Source: Gemmatimonadota bacterium (GTDB lineage Bacteria; Gemmatimonadota; Gemmatimonadetes; Palauibacterales; Palauibacteraceae). Taken from it: 11,375 nt of DNA. The translations under genes and the position numbers were made by a program. Location of the stretch: positions 1 through 11,375 of the forward strand of contig JARFPW010000066.1 of NCBI GenBank assembly GCA_029288095.1, in the 5' to 3' direction. The notes beneath the pieces were generated by a model that was given only the letters and a program-made list of their open reading frames with translations, had not been told where the DNA came from and did not search any database. Positions 5,895 to 11,375 of this stretch are shown here, in pieces (within the stretch, counting starts at the first letter, position 1; the number at the start of each line of letters is the position of its first letter).

Positions 5895-7773
5895 CGGTCT
5901 CGAAGTAGAGCACGCCCCCGCCGTTGCCGCCGACAAACAGTTCCAGGTCGCCGTCAGCGTCGATGTCGACGAACGCCGGCACGGCATAGGCGGGGGCGGC
6001 TATGGGCAGGACGCCCAGCGGGTTGAACTCAGGCTCCTGGGCGGTGCCATCGTTCTGATAGACCTGAATGCCGTCGACCTCTGAGCCGACGACGAGATCC
6101 TGGTCGCCGTCCCCATCTATGTCGACGAACCGCGGCACGCTGCGGCGTCCCACATCGATGGCGCCGTATGTCTCGGATTCGAGCACGAACCGGGGCTCGG
6201 ACTCCGACCCCTGGTTCCGGTAGAAGTTCAGCTCGCCCGAAGCCTCTCCGACGAACAGATCCAGATCACCGTCCGCGTCGATATCGACCAGTGAAGGCGC
6301 CCCGTTCGTGCCCCGAGTCAACCGCAGAGCGAACGCGGAATCGGCCTGGAATTCCCCGCCCTGACCCCAATAGAGACTGATGTCGGCGGTCCAGTTCCCC
6401 AGCACCATGTCGTCCGCTCCATCGCCATTCAAATCGCCGAACGCCGGTGAGAAATGAAAAGCGCCCTCAAACGGCATCATGCCGCGCAGGGCAAATCGGG
6501 GTTCCGTCACCGAACCCGTGTTTTCGAACCTGTACATACGTCCCGTGGTGCGTCCTGCCTGTTCGAGCTTGTTGCCGACCAGCATGTCCTGGTCACCGTC
6601 GCCGTCGAGGTCCTGGAAGACGGGCACGCTCTCGCTGCCAACATCGATTGAGGGGAGGAATCTGCTGGTCCTCACCTCGAACACGTCGGCTGCCGTTTGC
6701 TCCAGATAATAGAGGTTGTCGATCGTCGTCCGGTTGGGATTGAACGCCCCACCGAGAACACCGACGAACAGATCCAGGTCTCCGTCAGCATCCATGTCCG
6801 CCAGCGCCGGCGCGTTGTAGCCGCTGGTCAGCAGGGGCTCGTTGAGGGGAAACTGGGACGGTTCTCCATCGAGATCGGGTCTGGCGCACGTACCCTCGTT
6901 CTCGATGAGCAGGACTCCCGGTTCGAAGAAGTCGCCCCAGAACAGGTCCAGGTCACCATCTGAGTCGATGTCGGCCAGAGCGAGCGTGTTTGCACCGTGC
7001 AGGCTGCCGGCCGGGTTCACACCGGGGCCGCCCGGAGGCGGAGCTCCCGGTCCGAAGTCAGCCACGATTTCAATGTCCTGGAACCGGTCGGTGACGTGCC
7101 GGAATCTCGGCAACCCCTCAGCATCCCGATCGACCTCTGCGAACTGAGTGATAGTCCCCGTGAGCCTTCCGATGAGCAGGTCGAGCCGGCCATCACAGTC
7201 GATGTCGGCGATATTCGGGATGTTCTGGCGGTCCGAGAATATCGGCCGGCCGCTGGAGTCCCGCAGGGAGTCCGCGGCCAGCACGAACCGCGGTTCGGTG
7301 ACCGAGCCCTGATTCCGGTAGTATCTGATGTAGCTGAAGATTTCCTCGGCCAGCATGTCGACGTCTCCGTCCGCGTCGAGATCTGCGAACCGATACCACT
7401 CGCCCGCCTCCAGGCCCTGGAACGCCCCCGAACGCCACTCGAACGCGGCCCCCTCCGGGTTGCCGACGTTCTCGAAGAACATCACGCGCCCCGACGACTC
7501 CTGGATGAACAGGTCCTGATCTCCGTCACCGTCGATGTCCCGGACCTGGGGTCGCGGCTGATTGAAACCACCGAGCCACGGGTAGGCATATGCCGAGCCG
7601 GTGCTGTCGGTGACCTCGATCCCGATCACGTGCTGCGAATAGGCCGGAAGGGATGACGCAGGCTGAGCGGCGGTCGGACGCGGGGAGTCGACGGGCGTCG
7701 AAGCGCACGCCGCCGCAACCAGGACCGATAGACAACTCGCGGCGGCGGATCGTGCCGCGATGGCCACCCTCAT
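5884..7773 (-). CDS. VCBS/FG-GAP repeat lipoprotein with ten calcium-loop motifs
   Basis: A 629-residue exported protein. The N-terminus is a lipoprotein-like signal (VLVAAAC, Cys23), although Ala at -3 is a weak lipobox. A Pro/Ala/Ser spacer follows. Ten D-x-D-x-D-G-type loops, which bind calcium in integrin-like FG-GAP blades, start near residues 79, 131, 190, 268, 326, 388, 447, 497, 551 and 603. Examples are DIDGDGDQDLF and DIDADGDLDLF; the last carries Glu in place of a final Asp. Between them a second motif, N-x-G-[ST]-x3-P-x-F, recurs at 154-163, 418-427, 520-529 and 574-583. The protein is thus a long propeller, probably displayed on the outer membrane. It is the last gene of a three-gene operon. 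Its ATG shares one base with the upstream stop (TGATG, 7771-7775) and it has no ribosome site of its own, so translational coupling is likely. Binding target unknown. Confidence 0.9.
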   Translation of the reverse strand: MRVAIAARSAAASCLSVLVAAACASTPVDSPRPTAAQPASSLPAYSQHVIGIEVTDSTGSAYAYPWLGGFNQPRPQVRDIDGDGDQDLFIQESSGRVMFFENVGNPEGAAFEWRSGAFQGLEAGEWYRFADLDADGDVDMLAEEIFSYIRYYRNQGSVTEPRFVLAADSLRDSSGRPIFSDRQNIPNIADIDCDGRLDLLIGRLTGTITQFAEVDRDAEGLPRFRHVTDRFQDIEIVADFGPGAPPPGGPGVNPAGSLHGANTLALADIDSDGDLDLFWGDFFEPGVLLIENEGTCARPDLDGEPSQFPLNEPLLTSGYNAPALADMDADGDLDLFVGVLGGAFNPNRTTIDNLYYLEQTAADVFEVRTSRFLPSIDVGSESVPVFQDLDGDGDQDMLVGNKLEQAGRTTGRMYRFENTGSVTEPRFALRGMMPFEGAFHFSPAFGDLNGDGADDMVLGNWTADISLYWGQGGEFQADSAFALRLTRGTNGAPSLVDIDADGDLDLFVGEASGELNFYRNQGSESEPRFVLESETYGAIDVGRRSVPRFVDIDGDGDQDLVVGSEVDGIQVYQNDGTAQEPEFNPLGVLPIAAPAYAVPAFVDIDADGDLELFVGGNGGGVLYFETATY

Positions 7774-8873
7774 CAGGGCATCCGGGCGGCGGTGCCCATA
7801 CCGGCTGCATGCCGGCCGACTTCAATCATCTTCACCACTTCTCCGCTCGCCGTATCGATCACCGCGACGAATCCGTTTCCGGGTTCTGCTCCGTCGGCTG
7901 CAGGCGTTTCGTTGCGATTGCCGAGATAGAGCTTGGCACCGTCCGGCGACACGGCGATGCCGTGTGGCGCGGCAAACCGTGGGTCGCGAATCGTCCTTAT
8001 GATCGTCCAATTCGTCGCGTCGACGATCGTAACCGCGTTGCCGACCCGATTTCCGATGTACAGCCGTGTGCCGTCCGCCGAAAACACGGGATGCCACGGG
8101 GCTGCCGCGACGTCGAGTGCCGCGACGACGGGCGGCGCCATGTGATTGGAGGCGTCCAGCACCAACAACTTGCCAGTCATCTCGCCTCCGACCACGAGTC
8201 GCTGTGCGTCGGGAGTGATCGCGAACTGCACCAACACATGTACGCGGTCGTCGGCGCTCGCCACACTCGCCAGCTCTACTTCCCCGTTACCCGGCATGTA
8301 GACAGCCATGTCATTGCTGGCCAGGCTAGCCATATAGACGTGGGATCCGTCGGGCGACACAGTGATCGCGTGAGGCCTGTCTATGAAGACATCGACCTCT
8401 TCGATCTCCATCGTAGACCTCTGGATGACTCCGATGCGCTGCGGAGGGTTGACCGCCGCCATCGATCTGCCCACGAACAGACGATCGCTGTTCGGATCGA
8501 GCGCCATCAAACCGGGTGTCTCAAACTCAGCGCGGGCGACCAGGCTGTTTCCGCGATCGAACTTCAGGACGAAACCGTCCGCGATCAGGGACACGTACCA
8601 GAAGGACCCGTCCGGCTCGACGACTACATGGTGAGGTTTGGCATTGGCTGAGAAGCCCAACGCAATCAGGTCCACCGTGTGCACGACCTCGTCGGTCGTC
8701 ATGTCGATCACGGACACGGACGGTGCACTCTGATTCGCTACGTACAGAAAGGATCCGCCGGGTCCCTCCTCGGCGGCCTGGACCGGCATGGAGGCGCCGG
8801 CCGACGCGCACCCCGCCGCCGGGACGAGCCCGGCGACGAGGATTGCGACAGTCTTTAGAACCCCCCGCGTCAC
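7773..8873 (-). CDS. YncE/YVTN-type seven-bladed beta-propeller lipoprotein
   Basis: A 366-residue protein starting at GTG 8873. The first ~22 residues form a lipoprotein-like signal (ILVAGLVPAAGC, Cys22; the lipobox is imperfect). Repeats of the YVTN/YncE kind follow: SFLYVANQSAPSVSVID (41-57), HVVVEPDGSFWYVS (82-95), LMALDPNSDRLFVG (122-135), HAITVSPDGSHVYMAS (168-183), FAITPDAQRLVVGG (217-230), HPVFSADGTRLYIGN (261-275) and HGIAVSPDGAKLYLGN (304-319), with a last strand at GFVAVIDTASGEVV. Histidines recur at the head of several blades (PHH, PHA, WHP, PHG). This is a typical seven-bladed surface or periplasmic propeller of unknown ligand. Its start overlaps the upstream stop by four bases (GTGA), with a weak AAGGA 11 bases before. 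Its own stop overlaps the start of the downstream VCBS gene. Confidence 0.9.
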   Translation of the reverse strand: MTRGVLKTVAILVAGLVPAAGCASAGASMPVQAAEEGPGGSFLYVANQSAPSVSVIDMTTDEVVHTVDLIALGFSANAKPHHVVVEPDGSFWYVSLIADGFVLKFDRGNSLVARAEFETPGLMALDPNSDRLFVGRSMAAVNPPQRIGVIQRSTMEIEEVDVFIDRPHAITVSPDGSHVYMASLASNDMAVYMPGNGEVELASVASADDRVHVLVQFAITPDAQRLVVGGEMTGKLLVLDASNHMAPPVVAALDVAAAPWHPVFSADGTRLYIGNRVGNAVTIVDATNWTIIRTIRDPRFAAPHGIAVSPDGAKLYLGNRNETPAADGAEPGNGFVAVIDTASGEVVKMIEVGRHAAGMGTAARMP

Positions 8874-11269
8874 GAGACGGGACGTCCTTCCCGCTTCTTG
8901 AGAACGAACAGGCCCTCACTGCCGCTCGTCACGACGATCGTGCCGCTCTCGAAGAATGGGTAGTTGCTCCACGAACCACCGAAGCTTGGGCTGTTGTCGC
9001 CATACGGGACGGTGTCGAAGAACGCGACCTCTGACGGATTCGCGCGGTCACTGATGTCCAGAACCCGCAGGCCCGACATGTAGTTCGACTGGTACATCAG
9101 ATCGCCCTTGATGTACAGGTTGTGATCAATCGAAGGCTGAGTCCCCATGTGCTCCTTAACGAGGATCGGATCGTCCAGGTCGGACAGATCCCACACCAGC
9201 GTCCGCGTATGATCCACGAGCCCCTGCAATTCATCAAGCTCGTCATTCATGTAGAAGTAGCGGTGCTCCTCGTCGAACCAGCCCTGGTGCGTGTAGCCTA
9301 CGTTGGGATACGTCGCCATCGAAACAGCAACCGGGTTGTCCTTGTCTGTCACGTCGGCGACGCTCAGCGCTGTCTCGTTCGCACCGATGCAGATTTCGCG
9401 GCCCTGGTATTCGGCGTCGGGCCCGTTGTACACGATGCACTGGGCGTCGTGCGAGTAGCCCGTCTTCTGGCGGCCAGTCGACGCGTCTGCGAAGCATCCG
9501 GCGAACGTCGGTTCCTGTGGGCTGCGGATGTCGATCATGTGCAGACCGCCACCACAGGTCTCTCCACCGCCATTGCTACCGACAGCGTAGGCGTAACCGG
9601 TTTCTTCGTTCACGACGATGTTGTGAACGCTGGCGACGTCCGTGTACAAGGCCGTCGGTTCGACGGTCACGGGGCCGTCGGACGCATCCATTGATCGCAG
9701 CTGGTTGAGATCGTAGACCTGCATCCCGTGCTGACCGGCTCCGTCCGCCACGATGTACGCGTGGTTATCACGCACCTTGATGTCGCGCCACGCCGCCGAG
9801 GTCGAACCGGGCGTCTTCGGCAACGTCGCCACCACGATCGGACTCTCCGGATCGGTTACGTCGACGAACGCGGTACCGTCCATCCGACCGACGAGTGCCC
9901 ACTCATGGCCGGTCTCTGGATCCGTCCAGCCCCAGATGTCATTGAGGTTGACGCCGCGGCCACCGCCGAGATCGGAGACGGGAACGAAGGACGCCAGGTC
10001 CACGTCACCACATTCGAACCCGGCCGCATCGCCGTCCGCGCAGTCGACCCTGCCGTCCACGACCGCGTCCAGGCTTCCCGGATTCGTGAACAGTTCCGTG
10101 TCTTCGATCCAGCTCCCGGAACCGTCCCGGTTGAAGACATACACGGAGCCGAGGCCCTGATCCGAGTTGACGGCTGAGACAGCCGCCAGGTCGCCTTCGA
10201 CGGCGAAAGAGGCACCGAACACGTCACGCGCCTGCAAATCGCCGGCAGCCAACTTCTCGGCCGCCGCCCAGCCACCGCTACCGTCGCGCTGGAAGCGGTA
10301 GACCGAGCCCGCGAAGCCGTTCGTACCTATGGCGCCAACCCAGAGCTCGTCCTCGCTGGCTGCCAATTCCACTCCGAATCGCGTCTGCTGGGCCGCGTCG
10401 AACGGCTGCAGGCCAGCGACCTGGTTCCAGTCACCCGAATCGGCATCATGCTGAAAGGCGAAGACTGCTCCGACGAAGCGATCCACACGCTCCGTGCTCG
10501 CATACACCGTCTCGCCGTCGATCAGCAATGCGGAACCCAGGCGATCACCCTTCTCGAGTCCGCGAGGTTCCAGCTTCCCGATCTCGGTCCAGGCGCCGTC
10601 GGCGTAACCGAAAGCATACACAGCTCCGACCTGTTCCTCGGCGCGCGTAGCGCTGACCAGGGCGAGGTCACCTTCCATCGTCAGCACGACGCCAAATCGG
10701 TCGCCGGCCGCCGACGCGGAGCCGACGAGTTTGCCGGTTTCCGTCCAGGTACCCGACGCGTCCCGCGTGAAGGAGTAAACGGCACCCGTCGTGTCGCTTG
10801 AAGCCCAGGCACCAACCAGCAGGTGATCACCCGACAGTGCGACAGAACTCCCGAACTGATCGCTCTCGACTCCGTCGGACGCAGCAAGCTGCTGCGCAAA
10901 CGACCAGGAATCGCCGTCGGCTGCATAGACGAACACCGCTCCGGCGCCATCGGCGGTCACCAATGTGGTGCCATCGACTGCCAGTGCCCCGCCGAATCCG
11001 TCTCCATTCTGCGCATCGGGAGCCGCCAGCCTGGCCGCTTCCGACCACGTGCCAGAATCGTCGCGGCCGTAAGCATACACATAGCCCGACGTCTGCTGAT
11101 TGGCCGGCTCACCAACGAATATCATGCCTCCCGAAACGGCTACCGTCGCCCCGAAGGCTTGCTGCGCCCCCGCGGTCTGTCCGCTGGCCCTCATGCTCTG
11201 GGCGTCGGCGGTGCCGACAGTTGCCAGAATCATGAAAGCGCTCAACGTCACGGATATTGCTGTCCGCAT
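8870..11269 (-). CDS. Secreted double beta-propeller: FG-GAP repeats plus choice-of-anchor-B (LVIVD) domain
   Basis: A 799-residue protein starting at ATG 11269, with AGGAGG (11278-11283) 9 bases upstream. Residues 1-23 are a Sec signal peptide ending ADA. Residues ~33-395 contain seven FG-GAP-type blades, each with an FG or LG turn, a GxVYxF strand and a [ST]GxW turn (for example DQFGSSVALSGDHLLVG, then GAVYSFTRD). A cysteine pair (410, 420) leads into FVPVSDLGGGRGVNLNDIWGW and ETGHEWALVG, the start of the choice-of-anchor-B domain. LVIVD-like strands follow: AFVDVTDPESPIVVATL, LHMIDIRSPQEPTFAGCF, LSVADVTDKDNPVAV, LVWDLSDLDDPILV and LRVLDISDRANPSEVAFF. Histidines sit at 549, 607, 661 and 716. 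Related proteins often end in a sorting anchor, but this one stops at KKREGRPVS with none. It is the first gene of the operon and overlaps the next by four bases. Confidence 0.92.
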   Translation of the reverse strand: MRTAISVTLSAFMILATVGTADAQSMRASGQTAGAQQAFGATVAVSGGMIFVGEPANQQTSGYVYAYGRDDSGTWSEAARLAAPDAQNGDGFGGALAVDGTTLVTADGAGAVFVYAADGDSWSFAQQLAASDGVESDQFGSSVALSGDHLLVGAWASSDTTGAVYSFTRDASGTWTETGKLVGSASAAGDRFGVVLTMEGDLALVSATRAEEQVGAVYAFGYADGAWTEIGKLEPRGLEKGDRLGSALLIDGETVYASTERVDRFVGAVFAFQHDADSGDWNQVAGLQPFDAAQQTRFGVELAASEDELWVGAIGTNGFAGSVYRFQRDGSGGWAAAEKLAAGDLQARDVFGASFAVEGDLAAVSAVNSDQGLGSVYVFNRDGSGSWIEDTELFTNPGSLDAVVDGRVDCADGDAAGFECGDVDLASFVPVSDLGGGRGVNLNDIWGWTDPETGHEWALVGRMDGTAFVDVTDPESPIVVATLPKTPGSTSAAWRDIKVRDNHAYIVADGAGQHGMQVYDLNQLRSMDASDGPVTVEPTALYTDVASVHNIVVNEETGYAYAVGSNGGGETCGGGLHMIDIRSPQEPTFAGCFADASTGRQKTGYSHDAQCIVYNGPDAEYQGREICIGANETALSVADVTDKDNPVAVSMATYPNVGYTHQGWFDEEHRYFYMNDELDELQGLVDHTRTLVWDLSDLDDPILVKEHMGTQPSIDHNLYIKGDLMYQSNYMSGLRVLDISDRANPSEVAFFDTVPYGDNSPSFGGSWSNYPFFESGTIVVTSGSEGLFVLKKREGRPVS

Positions 11270-11277
11270 AACTACTG

Positions 11278-11283
11278 ACCTCC
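11278..11283 (-). promoter_or_regulatory. Ribosome binding site of the propeller operon
   Basis: On the minus strand AGGAGG lies 9 bases upstream of ATG 11269. It is the only strong ribosome site in the three-gene operon, which fits coupled translation of the two downstream genes. Confidence 0.75.
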
Positions 11284-11299
11284 TACAAAAGACCTGAGA

Positions 11300-11329
11300 T
11301 GCCTACCATCGGAACCCGAACCTCGTCAA
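11300..11329 (-). promoter_or_regulatory. Partial promoter candidate for the propeller operon
   Basis: On the minus strand TTGACG (11329-11324) is a good -35 match (5 of 6). The hexamers 17-18 bases downstream (GTAGGC or TAGGCA) are poor -10 boxes. The 106 bases between the gene start and the window edge show nothing else convincing, and the true promoter may lie beyond the edge. Confidence 0.25.
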
Positions 11330-11375
11330 CCGCATACACGGCGCTACGACCATCGGATCCGGTGGAGCCGTAATT

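Noticed and set aside
7653..8651. A 332-codon open frame on the plus strand across the propeller operon
   Set aside because: It is opposite two clear propeller genes; its His/Arg/Asp-rich translation mirrors their codons.
5884..11269. DNA-level tandem repeats in the propeller genes
   Set aside because: The repetition is at protein level (blade motifs). The underlying bases have diverged, so I do not annotate DNA repeats.

Overview
The window is GC-rich (roughly 60-65% by eye) and densely coded, with short AT-rich islands only in the gaps between genes. It holds ten genes: the 3' part of a catalase-peroxidase at the left edge, eight complete protein genes that I can at least partly describe, and one complete hypothetical gene. 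The products include an outer-membrane DUF481-type beta-barrel, two lipoprotein-like exported proteins, a TolB-like/TPR protein and a choice-of-anchor-B protein. Together they indicate a diderm bacterium. This mix is familiar from Gemmatimonadota and similar environmental lineages. The assignment is an inference from family memory, since no rRNA or marker gene is present.

Left part (1-2073): the last ~310 codons of katG are followed by a 250-bp gap with an inverted repeat, an operator-like dyad and a weak promoter candidate. Next comes a membrane protein with a cytoplasmic zinc ribbon and an external SH3b domain. Its only plausible full-length start is CTG behind a perfect GGAGG. It converges on a 97-residue hypothetical gene on the minus strand.

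Middle part (2180-5894): a minus-strand gene encodes a membrane-anchored TolB-like/TPR protein. It is divergent from a small four-cysteine protein, which is followed on the plus strand by a predicted beta-sandwich protein and the DUF481 outer-membrane protein. A strong GC hairpin lies just after the beta-sandwich gene.

Right part (5884-11269, minus strand): three exported beta-propeller proteins form a tight operon. First is a Sec-secreted double propeller (seven FG-GAP blades plus a choice-of-anchor-B/LVIVD domain), then a YncE/YVTN-type propeller lipoprotein, then a VCBS/FG-GAP lipoprotein with ten Asp-rich calcium-loop motifs. The genes overlap by GTGA (4 nt) and TGATG (1 nt), so translation is probably coupled. 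The last gene overlaps the DUF481 gene tail to tail by 11 nt. The operon looks like a cell-surface or secreted module whose substrate cannot be read from sequence.

I saw no tRNA, rRNA, CRISPR array, insertion sequence or prophage gene. No gap without a gene exceeds 300 bases. The least ordinary items are the CTG-start zinc-ribbon/SH3b gene and the all-propeller operon.
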